A DNA stretch of 40,420 nt from Sperchopsis tessellata (lineage: Eukaryota; Arthropoda; Insecta; Coleoptera; Hydrophilidae). The translations under genes and the position numbers were made by a program. The DNA is taken from assembly GCA_033557685.1 (NCBI GenBank), contig JAWQRN010000082.1:1-40420 (forward strand), read 5' to 3'. How positions within the stretch are numbered: the stretch's first letter is position 1; every line of letters starts with the position of its first letter. Shown here piece after piece: positions 9,140 to 21,251 of this stretch. The notes under the pieces were generated by a model. The model made no database searches and was not told where the DNA came from. It saw only the letters and a list, made by a program, of their open reading frames with translations.

Positions 9140-10960
9140 ATAAGAATAGTGTGTATTCGATGTGCACAGAAAATAAGAAGAGTAAAATTAGAATATTTAA
9201 TCAAATCCCTCTTTTTCACAATAATGTAGTACCAACGGAAGTTACTTCATAGAAACCGTCGTCTTTTGTAGGGGAGAAGTGACCAGGAGGACAGGTGTGG
9301 TTCTTATTTCTTGAATTCAAATACTCAATATATTTATAAATAAGGTTTATAAAGTACATGTTTCATTATAAACTAAAAAGCCTAATGTTGCATGTTTCAC
9401 TGAAACTTGGGCCAAAGATGATGCCACAAACTATATTCTCACATCTGTCTCCAAAATAAGTCATCTATCGCACCAATCGTAAAAGAAAACAAGTAAACTA
9501 TTATGATAAATTATCCTTTAATCATTATAGTAAATTACCAAAACAAAAATTATATTCAATCTTCGTATTATTAAATATGAGGCAAGTCTCACATAATATA
9601 AATAGGACTGTGCATGTTTTAACATGCAATTAAGCAATGTCATGCGATCTTATGATCAGTTAAAATCAGTTTCTTAGTGGACATGCATATGTGATGATGT
9701 ATCTAATTTCTAAAATTACAGCTCTTGAAGAAGAAAAGCAAAACTTAAACCTATAAATGTAATGTTTATCCAATGATAACTAGAGATTTTAGTGCAGGTT
9801 TATCAGAAAATTACTAAAATGCAGATTTTGATAATAATAACAAAAATAATAATAATTTAGAATAAAAAATCTCAGTTCTACCAGTTTTCAAAGTAAAAAC
9901 ATATTTTGGTATCTCAGTTTATATACTTAAAACAGTGACTGCCATTTGTTATTCTGGGAGACCGTAATGACAAAACCCATGTGCAATGGATACCATGTTT
10001 CATGACCTATGGAGACAAAAATGTTGATTGCCTAATGTAATGTCTCCTGATGATTAACGTATTAAATAATGTACAGGTAGTGTTGACCATGTTGAAAAAT
10101 GAGCTGAGCACAGATGAATAATGATATAACGATGCCTCTTTGTACATATACCCAGATAGGGGTATATATATGCATAGTGAGTTGGTTGGTTGGCCGGAAG
10201 ATCTCTTGAATTCTGGACACTTCTACATAGATTTTGTAAATGAGTCACGTGATAAGAATTCATTGAGCAATCTACTGGCATCACATGGCATGCACTCCCA
10301 TGTTGACACTTTCGCAACGATAATCCCTCTCCCTTCCACTTGAATTGACAATATAATTCAGTCTTTTATCAACATAAAGCAGATAATCTGTGTTAGCATC
10401 TGATTGTGAGTACTTGAAATAATTTAAATGACTGAGAATTTGATGTTAGACTTCACACATTTAGAGAACTACACACGTGTTACCCTGTGCAGAATTCCGA
10501 AATATGCTCTGACGAGTTAAAGTAGCAAGCTGAGGGTAAGCATATTCTTGTCCACTGGCATTATTCATCAACTGTTTCCCCATGCATTCTAAGCTTTGTG
10601 TTCACCTTGCGTTACTTCTTGTTTGTTTTTAATTTTCTTGATATTCCTTGGTATTAACAAAAGTTTTCATAACCATTCTCAGAATGTACCTATTTGCAAG
10701 TACCAACTATTTAGCTATTTTTGCCCATAAGTGTGCTCATGGTAAGTTTGAAGTTAGAGTATTATGCCACTGACTTAATTTTCCAAATCTCTGTGATGAT
10801 GTATTAGCTCTCTAAACGCGCTGACTCTACTTGTAGGGATACATTTTCAAAGCTACTTCTCGCTGAAACCTGGGTGAATGATTTTTAGCTGAGGTATGTT
10901 AACTTTCTGATATTTGGTAATTTTTACTTTAATAAATACTTTCCTTTGCAAAGGATAAAC
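9140..10960. other. Intron, no gene seen
   Basis: Mostly AT-rich with a mixed-composition patch at 10040-10350 that carries overlapping short open frames on both strands without recognisable motifs. I see no zinc-finger exon or transposon domain. Confidence 0.4.
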
Positions 10961-11039
10961 GTGCATTTTTTCTGATTTGCATGATGTTTAGTTTTGCAGA
11001 TTACTTTGAGGGAAGCGTTTGTACGAGGCTTAGAAACAA

Positions 11040-11660
11040 ACTAAAAAACAGAACCGTGACCTTATTTGAGCATCTAGGAAAAGCAGGTATGACCAGCATA
11101 TGTTATCCATTGAAAATAAATCTTCTAAGATGCCCATTATGACTGATCGGAGAAACTTAGTCCAAGAGTCAAATAAGATCGCTAATCTAGTAAGGTGTTT
11201 CTTACAGGGGATGATTCTGTCTACTTCTTCTTACAGGCAATTTATAAACTTAGATCTACCAGATTCTTTGCTCTTTGTTCCACCTGTTTCTAATGAGATC
11301 ACATATTGTTTTAAAATACTGCCTCGAAAAAGATCATCCGGTCGTGATGAAATTTCTATATGAGATAATATCTACAATATCAGAGTTCATTTCTCATAAT
11401 CTTAATGTATTTTCTAGTGGTGCTATCCCTCAGAAGCTGAAAATGGCAAGTTATAATAGTCCATAAAAACAGTGATACTGACAGCGTAGGCAATTATCAT
11501 CCTATATTGGTGTTATCATTTCTTTCAGAACATTATTTATATGGGAACAATTAAATTCATAAAGGTAAAACTGGTAAACTACTTAACACTCAATATGGTT
11601 TTATATCGGGTAGGTCCGGGGAATGTCCTACACTGGATTCTTGCTTCACGCAATGGGACC
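11040..11660 (+). pseudogene. Decayed Jockey/CR1-like LINE RT N-terminal region
   Basis: Plus-strand frames give, in order, SNKIANLVRCF, LLFVPPVSNEITYCFKILPR followed by KRSSGRDEIS, then after a frameshift EIISTISEFISHNLNVF, GAIPQKLKMA, then DTDSVGNYHPILVLSFLSE and finally LLNTQYGFISGRSGECPTLD. This is the order of RT domain 0 to 2 blocks in Jockey/CR1-type non-LTR retrotransposons (F-x-P-V-t-x-x-E-[IV], K-x-[KS]-S-S-G-x-D-x-I-S, G-x-[FI]-P-x-x-[LM]-K, N-Y-R-P-I-S-[VL]-L-S, N-x-x-Q-[YF]-G-F-[RI]-x-G-R-S-x). Frameshifts and stops show that it is dead, and the catalytic part is missing. Confidence 0.6.
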
Positions 11661-11999
11661 TATCATGGCGGAAGAATTAGGCCATGGTAAATTGGAGGGT
11701 GATTTTTTATAAAAGTTATTCACTACTACTATGCCATTTAGGTGGCAATGTTATTTAGGTATTCAGTCAAATTTTTACAATTATGTCTTTCTTTTATGAC
11801 CATTATTTTTTATAACTGCCCAAAAACTTTACACAATGATTTCATTGGGTGTCATTTATAATTTTTTTTTAGATTTTGGACCTCTGAGGAAATATGTTAG
11901 GTGGAGATTTTATCTCGCAAATAATACTCCAGGAAAGATTTATAACAAAATCTTAGATTAAAATCAAACAAGACTATTAAAAGTGCACCAAAATATATA

Positions 12000-12005
12000 T
12001 TTATT
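12000..12005 (-). terminator. Poly(A) signal AATAAA after the 12-kb exon
   Basis: Minus-strand AATAAA about 52 nt past the TAA stop of the exon at 12057-12276. Confidence 0.35.
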
Positions 12006-12056
12006 AAATGCTTTCAACCATAACAATATAAAAATATAAAGAAAAGTAATAAGTGA

Positions 12057-12276
12057 TTAATCGCTACGTAAATAATAAATTCCATGAATTTTTGCTTGAT
12101 GTCCTTGTAAGTTGGTTTTATGCTTAAACTTTCGACTGCAAAATTCACAGGTAAATTTTGGCTCCACTCCACATTCATACTTTAAATGTCTTACAAGATG
12201 GGCCTTCTGTTTATAAGTTAGGGTACATTTAGGACAGCAATACCTCCCGGTAAAATCTTGGTCGAAGTCCAAATAC
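12057..12276 (-). CDS. lola: lola alternative terminal exon, class I, exon 2
   Basis: The exon follows the acceptor TTTTAGATTACAG and enters with one leftover G before TAT, encoding 72 residues and a stop. The first residues Y-L-D-F-D lead to finger 1, C14-x2-C17-x12-H30-x4-C35, with an extra cysteine at position 13. Finger 2 is C43-x2-C46-x12-H59-x4-H64. The tail after K-I-H-G is longer than in its neighbours (I-Y-Y-L-R-S-D). The finger 1 core K-Q-K-A-H-L-V-R-H-L-K-Y-E-C-G is identical to that of the 7.5-kb exon, pointing to duplication, while the second fingers differ at several variable positions that in C2H2 fingers usually contact DNA. It looks intact and should produce a distinct Lola isoform. 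Confidence 0.87.
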
Positions 12277-14466
12277 CTGTAATCTAAAAGGGGGGTTAAA
12301 ATTTAATTTATAAAAAAATTGGGGTGTTAGTTATCTGTTAATATTAAATTATCTTTTAGAGGATTATATATTTAAAGGCTCTAATAATTACAATTTTACA
12401 AATATACATGTGCAGCTCAAATAAAACTACAGGAAATAATAATATAGAATTATATTTGTTTTTAAAAATAAATATATACATAAATATGATTTTATATAAA
12501 CGAAAATACTAACACTAAGATAGAAGTACCAAATGTATTTGTAAAAATATAGCCACTTAATTCTGAATTGTAAGAAAAATTTAAAATATTTACTTATTTA
12601 AGAATGGTATTTCATGTTAATTTAACAAAACTTGCTTATATTAAAAGTTTTGATCCATTGAAGTTGGAGGTTTAAATAAGCAGTTTTTATTTTTTTCACT
12701 TCAAAGTATACTAATAAATTATTACTTAGCAAATTAATACATTTGGTAGAAAATTGACACAAAAAATTATATTAGAGATTTTGTTTTATAATTACGAAAT
12801 GAAAAGTGATTATGAAACTTTTTTGAAGTTGAAAATTTTATTGCTAGGCCTTCTTTTATTTGATGTGTCACCAGTGGAACTGGGTCAAACTCGCATTTTA
12901 GGATCAATCTTCCATCCTAAAAAATGATCGAAAAAGATCTTTGGTCATGATAAATCTTCGATCAAGATCAATTTTCCTCTGATGAAATGTAGTCAGTAAT
13001 TTGTATTTATTTACTTTTATTTTTGTTATTTATTTAATGTCGGCCTACATATGGCCTCACAGACTTTAAATATACTGATTTTATATTATTTTATATATTT
13101 ATCAAAATTATTATAGCATTTAGTTATTTATTCTGTGTTCAAGAAAAGTTCTTACCTCACCAAAGAAATAGTAGTCTTGCTGAGAATACTTGGGAACTAC
13201 TTAATTTAAGGAGCTAAAAGACTTTTGCTCTAAATATACAATAATAAAAACGAGATCTAAAGAAGAGCAAAGATCGATTTAAACTGTAATGCCAGTTGAA
13301 ACTAGAAACTAATTAAATTTACCGTTTTATACTTTAGACCATATAAAGCTTTATTTCTTTTAAATATGGCCTCGAACTTACTGTTTAATATGTTCAAAGT
13401 TTTATAGCTTCCAGAAAATTATGTTTTGTGTTAAGATCAGATTTTGAAAAATTCCTTCAAATATGACCTAGAACTTATAGTTAATAAAAACTTTCATTAA
13501 ATAAGAAAATGTTTTTGAAAAACTAACACAAATCAGATCCACTAACGTTTCCTATATAACTGTTCAAGTAACCGTTATAAAAAATAATTAATGAGTGAGC
13601 AACTTGTTGGGAGCATTTTTGTTATTAACTGATACTAACAGCATTGATTATACATATACTGACTGTCTATTATGCCAAATACAGGTTACTTCACCCCACC
13701 TAGAATTTATCAATCATGCTAAGGCTGATGGAAGTTTAATACATTTACCTTTAATGCTAGATTTTATACGGTATTACCAAGCTACGAACACCTTGAAACC
13801 CAAATATATACAGGTTCCAAAAAGAAGGGATAATCTTAACTGAGTGATCAGTAATTAATTTTTAAATTTATCAAAATAAAGAAGAAATGGATGTGAAAGA
13901 AATTTTCACATTTATTTTCAAAAATTGTAAATATCACAGAAAATATTGGGTTAAGGTATATGAAATGCATTCGGATTTGGTATATAAAAATTTACAGGGT
14001 ATTTTATTCAAACAATAAAGTTGAATTTTTTTCCGAACTACCAGTATATTTCCAAACGTTTTAGAGTTATGCAACTCCAAAAAACTTTTGTATTTCCAGT
14101 ATTTTCAAAATGAAGCAGTTTACATGTTACCAAGGAAAGTCGAATAAAAGAAACAGCTGTAAAATAGGACCTGCAGTACAACTTTGACATTCTTATAGCG
14201 AAGAAACAAGGTTTCTGCTTAGCTAGCCAATATTATGTATAGAATAAGACATAGAGATTAACTGTTGTTAAACTTCTACTAGCTCATGCTGAACTGATGA
14301 TCCCTATAAATAATGAAAATCAATATTCACTTTGGTCAAAATTAAAAAACGCAATTAATTTATATCATCTAACTGGTCATCCGTTACATTTTTCAATGAT
14401 TAATCAAACCTTTTCGTATAATAAACCAACTAAATATACAGTATTATTTCAGAAATTTAAACATAT
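12277..14466. other. Intron, no gene seen
   Basis: AT-rich intron between two class I exons. A loosely repeated pair at about 13360-13400 and 13460-13495 (ATATGGCCTCGAACTTA versus ATATGACCTAGAACTTA) is the only internal structure I noticed. The 82-codon plus-strand frame at 13595-13843 has no recognisable domain. Confidence 0.4.
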
Positions 14467-14671
14467 TTATTCTTTGCCATGCCTTTCACGAACGTGAATC
14501 ATAAGCTTGGTTCTTTGTTTATATCTTCTATAGCATAGATTACATTGAAACTGTGGTTCCAGTCCACATTCATATTTGATGTGCCTAACTAAGTGTTGCT
14601 TCATTTTATACGTATTTGGACATTGCGGACACTTTAATCTTCCATCTTCGTTCATTTCAAAGCTAGCATAC
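14467..14671 (-). CDS. lola: lola alternative terminal exon, class I, exon 3
   Basis: Preceded by the acceptor CATAGTTTTCAG and entering with one leftover G, this exon encodes 67 residues plus TAA. Its opening Y-A-S-F-E-M and the G-R at residues 10-11 match the class I pattern. Ligands fall at the class positions: C14, C17, H30, C35 and C43, C46, H59, H64. It is the most divergent intact class I exon in finger 1 (K-M-K-Q-H-L instead of K-Q-K-x-H-L) and has a basic finger 2 (Y-R-R-Y-K-Q-R-T-K). At 205 nt it is exactly as long as the next two exons upstream in the gene. The methionine in the sixth codon is internal. An AATAAA overlaps the stop. Confidence 0.86.
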
Positions 14672-17600
14672 CTGAAAACTATGAAATATGTTAGGCTTTT
14701 ACTAAAATGTTCTTCGGTATTAGTTTTTAAATGCTATACACACTTCAGAGCTACTTAAGATGTCCAAACTATAACACTATGAAAGGTTGGAACATCTATG
14801 AAAACCTAATTTCTTTCCATGATCTGGGTGTCTATCGTTGTTAAACTGGATACTCTTTACCTACCATTTATTTAACTCATAATGATTTTCAGGATGTTAT
14901 AACTCCATAATTTTCTTTAGTACTTAAAGAAATGTGTTTATTATTTAAATGATACATTTGAGGTTATTATTCTAACTTTACTTCTTAGATACTTTGTTTA
15001 TCTTTTACTGTTTCCCAAATGAAACTTTTAATCACGATCACTTCTCACTATTTTCCAAAAACATCACTAATTTCAAAATGCTAAGGTTATAATAATTGGA
15101 ATTACAATCTAATGGTCTTAGTAAATTGACTAAGGTTTGAGGTTATAGAAGTAACCTCACTTTTTGTTAGAATAACTGTTTACATCTTAGATGTAGCACT
15201 GGTACCTCTTATTTCGACTAAATTCTCACATTTTTAGTTACTTATATTTTAACTTACCTATAACTTCACCTAGTTCACAATTTTCAAATAACATTTTCAT
15301 TAAATTGAAAAAAACCTAATACCTGAAGGTATCAAAGGATTCAGAAGCCTGAAAAAATAAAGATTACTGATAGTACCCATACCCATACCTATTAAATAAC
15401 TATTAATTATATTGTCATTTAGCTTTTGATGTAGGTGCATCATCTTTTTCAATTATATTATATTTAAATAATTTATAATATAATAACACAGCACACTAGA
15501 TATTATTTCCTTTCTTATGTTGGTAAATATGTATGTCAGAGATAATAAATTGCTGTAACTCAACCACTTTACGGAGGCCTAAGAAGTTTTTACAAAAAAC
15601 AAGTAGGAAATCTTCGTGGACAGTACACGAGTAACGTATACCCTCACCTACACGAATCTACTACAAAAGTTCCAGCTATCTAAACATTCTGCCTCTTTTC
15701 CCACAATAAAATCTTCAAAATTTATCATTGCATATTACAGTATTCTAAGCCTAATCCTACATTTATCAGATTATCTAAGTTGATACTCTTAAAAATAGCT
15801 GGTTACTTGATGGTACTTATATGCTGTATGATGTATCCTTGAACAATCACAGTGCAAAGCAGATTATGTACCGACTCTTTCAGTAAAGGCATGGAATTTA
15901 CATTTTTTTTTATTTATATAAAAAGAATAATGCATTGTTTAACAAATGGTGCTCTAAATGCACTGAGATATTTACTTAAAAATACCACACAAAAGACAAA
16001 AATAGGTCATAGAAAGTCACCCAGTGGTCAGAATAACTGCAGATCAATTGCGCTTCCCAACAAAAGGTCATAAGAGTTCGGCCAATGGTTCGAGTTTGCC
16101 TAAACAATTTCGTTTAAAATATATTTTACCATTATAATCATTTTAATATACAAATTTGGTTCAGGTAAGCCAACAATGTTAAGTACAAACAAACCTAAAA
16201 GAAATGATTTGTCAATATTTACACAACAAAAGCTTAAAAATTGTGTACATAAATAAGTATAATTTTAATCTCTCCATTGCGTAAGATTACCTGTACAGTA
16301 TTTACATAATTAATAAGGTTACTAAAAATTAAATTGTACTGATTTTTCTCAAAAAAAGGTAGTAAGATACTTATATTGAAAAATATATGTATATCTACAA
16401 AATGATCAAAAAAATAAAATAAAAATTAGTTATAAGCTATAATGTTATATTCAAATTTGAATGTGCTACACCATAGTAAACTCCCATTGAAATAATTCCA
16501 GATCCCAGATATTCAACATGTTTATTACAAAATATACTTTGCCTGCTTTCTTCCTCCACAGAGAAACTTTACGATCTGATCAAGCTATATTTTCAGCATT
16601 AGATACTGAACATGCAAATATGGATTTAAGTAAGTCAATTATTTTATTTTTAGTTAAGAAGAGAACTTATACATAATTATGTCTGCTCTGTATTTAACAA
16701 AAATCGATTACTTTTACACCAGATAGAAAACTCCCCAATAACCTAAATGGTGTTATCTTGGGCATTTTCTACTTAAGTTATTGTCATCAACAGGAAATGC
16801 AGTTGTCCTTATATGTATCTCTGAGGTAAGCTAATGCGTGAAATTAATTGATCTGAATAATTGTCAAGATTTCTACAAATATCCTAATAAGACTTCATTC
16901 AGTTTTATATCAATTCTCTGAAATTCAATGAATGTAGTTTCTGTAATAATATTGAACTTTCAATAATGTATAAGGTCTGTGAACCATCAAAAATTATTCC
17001 ATTATATGTAAAATATTACAGTAAAATCAAGCTACACTTATTTTCTATTACGAATAAAGAAATGCAACTTAAAAAAATGGCACATTTAAGTGTTTAAAAT
17101 ACTTCAAAATATTAGTTATTAGCCATTTTTATTTCAATGGACATATAATTTCAAATTGATTTAATAATCTAGAACCTTTTTAAATTGTTCGCATTGTTAG
17201 AACCTTTTGAGAATTAATTAACATTATTTATTAGTTTGTAAACAGATATTAAACATAAAAAATTGATGAAAGTTGTGTGACTTTTCATCTTTTACTTACT
17301 TGAAGTTCATTCAATTTTTCAAACAATAAAATAAAATGTACTAAAAATTAAACATACCTTTATTAACTTTAAAATATACTAAAATTATCACATATCAAAA
17401 ATATAATAATATTTTTTTAATATTTGTTAAATTTTCATATATCTTCAAAACTTAAATTATTATTACCTACATTAAAAATATATTATGCATACCAACTGGT
17501 AAAGTAAATCCACGCATACAACATTGTTTGTGTAAAACAAAGACAGAAATGACACATATGTGTGATATGTAGAGCAAAGCAGATCGAATACAGCAAATCG

Positions 17601-17802
17601 CGCGCCTACTACATCAAATAATGGATCAGAAATCAGCTGCATGACATACATGTTTGTTATCTTTTTTTCACTTTAGAACAATATTCTTTGTTTTACATTT
17701 TCAAATATCGTATTCGTGGTATTGTGTACACCAACCTCTATATGGAAACTGAATCATAAAAAATTAACAGTCAGTTGTATATCATGTAGCTTACTTTATA
17801 TC
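14672..17802. other. Intron, no gene seen
   Basis: About 3.1 kb of AT-rich sequence. I found no zinc-finger signature, transposase or RT motif, and no strong inverted repeats. Short frames such as 15852-16073 appear to be chance. Confidence 0.4.
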
Positions 17803-18007
17803 TTAAGGTAAACCATGTGTCATCTGGATATGAATTTTCAAATTATATTTTCGTTTAAATTGTTTACCACACACTTGGCACCAAAACTGAGCTGTTACTC
17901 CACATTCAAACTTAAGATGTCTACTTAAATGTCCTTTCTGTTTATAAGTCAGCTGACATTGTGGGCATTTATATCTTCCACTGGCAGTTACTTCAAAATG
18001 TATATAC
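17803..18007 (-). CDS. lola: lola alternative terminal exon, class I, exon 4
   Basis: This exon has no internal ATG early enough to give a long methionine-initiated frame, so start-based ORF finding misses it. After the acceptor CTGTAGTTTTTAG, one leftover G precedes TAT; the frame then encodes 67 residues and TAA. It opens Y-I-H-F-E-V-T and carries G-R-Y-K-C-P-Q-C. Ligands are C14, C17, H30, C35 (finger 1, ending F-E-C-G) and C43, C46, H59, H64 (finger 2, ending M-T-H-G). It matches the exon at 21 kb at about 41 of 67 residues and is the same length, so the two are likely tandem duplicates. All ligands are intact. No standard AATAAA is seen close downstream, so the poly(A) site may use a variant signal. 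Confidence 0.86.
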
Positions 18008-19161
18008 CTAAAAACTACAGAATCGTTGACATGAAATAAAAAAAAAATAACTTAAAAATAATAAAAAATAAAAATTTGTTTTTAAATAAAATTATGATTG
18101 AATTGATGGGGAATATTTTATGTTTACAAACTAATTTTAAAAAAATTATTTTATATATATTTTTTTTGCAGTATTAGATGTTAATGTCCATTAGTAATAG
18201 AATTAGATAAAAACTAACTATTACTTTGTGATCCAACTTTTTGAGAAAATTTATATGGCCAAATGAACAATTAAATATCAATTACCATTTCCAAGATACT
18301 GGGAAAAAATGAAAAGTTCATCTTTTTGACAAGTGCTCGAAACTATTATTTTTATAGATATTTGAAAATATGTTCTCACTGTCACTTTTTAAGATAATTA
18401 TAGTGACTTAAAAAAAATTAAATTTACAAAATTATTTGAGTTATGACACAATTTTTTTTTAATTATATTAAAATTAATCTTTAGTAGAGAAATTTTAATA
18501 ATGTATTTTTCATCATATTTATTGTTAAATTTTTCATTAAAATCTTTAAAAATGTTATTTTGATGTTTAAGAGGGCTAATTATCAATTCGGTTGCAAATA
18601 ATAACTTGATTGTTTAAACATATTCTATTATTGATAATTTGTCTCAAATATTGGACATCATAAACTATACTAAAATATCTGTGAAGTTAATTATAATTTA
18701 ATTATAGTAAATATTATATTTATTTTACTATGTTTTTGACTCCTCAGTATTACATTACTACATTTACAAATTTCAACTATATGTATCGTTTTAAAAAAGT
18801 AGGTTTTGAATTTTTTTATCTGTCAAAGCAGTTAAAAGTAAATTCTTGTTTTCAATTATATACTATAAGTGTTCACTTTAGAAAACTTTGAAAATTATGA
18901 AAAATATCATATGTTAAAAGCACACATCGATTGTGATGAAATCTCAGTAGACACAAGTAATTTGTATTATGAGACATTCTGTTTATTTTTCATTTCAAAG
19001 CTACATTCTGTTTATAGTTATTTTTACTGTACAAATAACAATAAACACAATATAGCTTTGAAGTCTTGCATCTCAAAAGTAGAATCTTGATGTGACTGTG
19101 ATTCTAAGGTCGCGATATGTTAAACCTCGATTTGATTAAACGTATGACCCTTAGTTGTAAT
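18008..19161. other. AT-rich intron, no gene seen
   Basis: Very AT-rich. Open frames at 18398-18586 and 18869-19090 are low-complexity or lack any recognisable motif. Confidence 0.4.
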
Positions 19162-19971
19162 AATAATATAGGAAATTGTCCAAGAAAACACCAGTATATA
19201 TAAAGTTGCTTTATTGAGCAATAGCAAAGCAGTGATTTGTTTTTTTTTTCATGTGCTTCGGTTGGTTTTGCGCTCTGCTGTCGTAGTTTCCACGAGCCTT
19301 TTGTTTTAGATTTTTAATCAGCATTTACTCTTATTTCAGGTTGGTTGTTTGCGATTTTCTGGATTTTTCGTATTGTTTTGGTATAGTGCTTGTTTGGTTG
19401 CCTAACTCCGCGTTACCTTGTGTTTTCGATTTTCCCTTTTATTTCCCTTCCACAAGATTTTTCTGCCTTTACTTTTTGCAGATTTTTATTTGCTACTGCT
19501 CATTTTGTCTATGGCTCTCTTTGTGTCGTTGTTCAGTTTCTCGAGTTGTTTTGATTTTGTGTATGTCTTGTTGCCTGACTCGACGTCATCTTCTAAGCTG
19601 GATTTTCCCTGTTAACTGTCCTTCCTTTTCCTCTGTAAACGACCTTGCCACTTGTTTGTGAGGCTCCGTTTGTGCATTTTTCGGTTTTATAATTTTTAAT
19701 TTATTTTGTTTTGTACTGTGTATATTTACAATTTTAAAATGTTTTATTACTCCTCTTTTAGAGGTTTGTTTATTTTGTTTTGTGTTCGATTAATTTTATT
19801 TTATTTTATTTTGTTCTATTTTATTTTATCTTAAGACTGTTGCTGATGTGTGTTTTTTTTCTCAAATTGTAGCCCTGAAGATGAGGCAGGTGCCTCGAAA
19901 CATGTTGGCAATTGCTCAATAAAGAAACTTTATATATACTGGTGTTTCCTTGAACAATTTCCTATATTATT
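19162..19971. mobile_element. 810-bp element with 61-bp inverted ends
   Basis: The left end (19162-19222) and right end (19911-19971) are inverted copies with about four mismatches over 61 bp. They share ATATAGGAAATTGT, CACCAGTATATATAAAG and CTTTATTGAGCAAT. The interior is GC-richer and T-rich on the plus strand, and gives an apparent 106-codon frame (19341-19661) with phenylalanine- and cysteine-rich composition that looks like chance. Just inside the right end is a hammerhead-like motif at 19875-19908, which links the element to the Penelope-type repeats. It may be a retroelement terminal repeat with an inverted 5' copy, or a non-autonomous inverted-repeat transposon; the duplication at its ends is unclear. 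Confidence 0.65.
19875..19908 (+). ncRNA. Hammerhead-ribozyme-like motif
   Basis: CTGAAGA (19875-19881) fits the hammerhead core C3-U4-G5-A6-N7-G8-A9. One T follows, then a perfect 5-bp stem GAGGC/GCCTC with an AGGT loop, then GAAAC and ATGTTGGC. Reported Penelope-type hammerheads are minimal, with almost no stem III, as here. The extra T between A9 and the stem departs from the canonical form. I infer descent from a ribozyme and make no claim of cleavage. Confidence 0.4.
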
Positions 19972-19999
19972 CTTATAAAATGGAACACCCAATGTACTC

Positions 20000-20700
20000 C
20001 TCGTCTAAGTTTTCTTAGTTGTAATGTCCATTAGTCTTATTCTAAACCAAATTTAGGCAATATATCGGCCATGTTCCACCAGTGGACAGCCAAGCAAAAT
20101 TTGAGAGGGTGACAGATAAACTATACAGAAAATATAAGATTTTTAGCATAGTGTAGATGAGGCAATGATATTCTACACTTCATTATTTACTACTACTTTA
20201 TCCAGCAGCAAGCAGTCTATTTTAAAAATTTATAATTTTTGTAAGCTCTATTCAAAGAAGAAGTCTAAAGGAAGAATATTTAGCTATTAGGTAAGAGAAA
20301 ACGAATCTTTCTTTGGGGAATCGGTGGTTATAACAAGCTATATTTTTGAAAAAATTTAAGAACTTGTAGATGGAGGTAAGAGATTTTTGACATCAAGACA
20401 CAAAGTGTATGTTGTCCTCAGTGATCAAGATTGACTATAATAATAAATTAATTATATTCCCAGGCGATGAAAAATTACTGAATAATTACAAAAATATATT
20501 CAAGGAATTATTTTTAAAAGTTTCATTTGTGGTGGATAGCGTGGTTCTTTTTAATAGCTTATAATTCAGATCACAACAATCACTTTTAATATAATGATGA
20601 AATATATTGTAACTTAAAGAAGATTATATTTTATGTAATATGTATTAACAGTCTATCTTCACGATTATGAATAAAATCAACTCAAAATACCATGTTTAAA
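20000..20700. other. AT-rich intron, no gene seen
   Basis: No coding signature, and no repeat shared with the rest of the window was noticed in this stretch. Confidence 0.35.
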
Positions 20701-20857
20701 TTAAATATAATAGGCTTTCATGGTTATTATATATATATGAATGTTGTTTCCAGGTGGAAACCGTGTTGAGGCTCTGATATGGGCCAATGTTTCGTACACT
20801 GTTGCGACATTTTCAAGGCGAGTGTTGTTACTTCAACTAATGAAATCACTGCATTGT
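20701..20857 (-). repeat. Penelope-type repeat family 1, copy c
   Basis: A full-length copy in minus orientation: the 20701-20730 end matches the ATAACCGTGGAAGTCTATTA end of the family, and 20840-20857 matches the CAGTGCAGTGAATTC start. The core at 20786-20816 reads TTGAAAA, T, GTCGCAACAGTGTAC, GAAACATTGGC. It lies only about 190 bp past the stop codon of the lola exon at 21047, so it may be inside or next to that exon's 3' UTR. Confidence 0.6.
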
Positions 20858-20895
20858 GTGTGAAATAAAATAATTATTATAAAAATTAAAGCATC

Positions 20896-20901
20896 TTTAT
20901 T
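20896..20901 (-). terminator. Poly(A) signal AATAAA after the 21-kb exon
   Basis: Minus-strand AATAAA about 146 nt past the stop of the exon at 21047-21251, just before a family 1 repeat. Confidence 0.35.
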
Positions 20902-21046
20902 AACAATTAAATGCACTTAACAGTATTTAATTACAAAAATGCAAACTTAATTATATTTAATTTTCAAAAACTTAACACTAAATTAGTAATGAAAGATGTA
21001 TTTCTAACATGTATAACCTATAAATGTATGAAAGTATTATTTCCGA

Positions 21047-21251
21047 TTATACTATGCCATGCCACAGGTGAAGATGGACTTTTAGATTGCATTTATGTTT
21101 GAATTTTCTATCGCACAACATGCACTTAAATTGAGGTTCCACTCCACACTCAAATTTGATATGTCTAACTAGATGTCCTTTCTGTTTATATGATAATGGA
21201 CATTGAGGACACCTGTATCTTCCATTGTCTGTTACTTCAAACTTCATATAC
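21047..21251 (-). CDS. lola: lola alternative terminal exon, class I, exon 5
   Basis: After the acceptor CTATAGTTTTCAG one leftover G precedes TAT ATG; the exon encodes 67 residues and TAA. The frame stays open upstream of the acceptor, but the Y-M-K-F-E-V start matches the other class I exons, so I place the exon edge there. Finger 1 is C14-x2-C17-x12-H30-x4-C35 (K-Q-K-G-H-L-V-R-H, F-E-C-G); finger 2 is C43-x2-C46-x12-H59-x4-H64 ending L-W-H-G-I-V. It is the closest relative of the 17.8-kb exon, sharing length, opening peptide and part of the intronic flank (AAAACTAYAG on the plus strand). It is the most upstream class I exon in the window, followed upstream by a switch to class II. Confidence 0.88.

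Noticed and set aside
13595..13843. 82-codon plus-strand frame
   Set aside because: It is on the opposite strand to lola, has no recognisable motif, no promoter, and is embedded in AT-rich intron.
19341..19661. 106-codon plus-strand frame, the longest in its area
   Set aside because: It lies inside the inverted-repeat element, is rich in Phe, Cys, Leu and Ser from T-rich DNA, and shows no domain or conserved motif.
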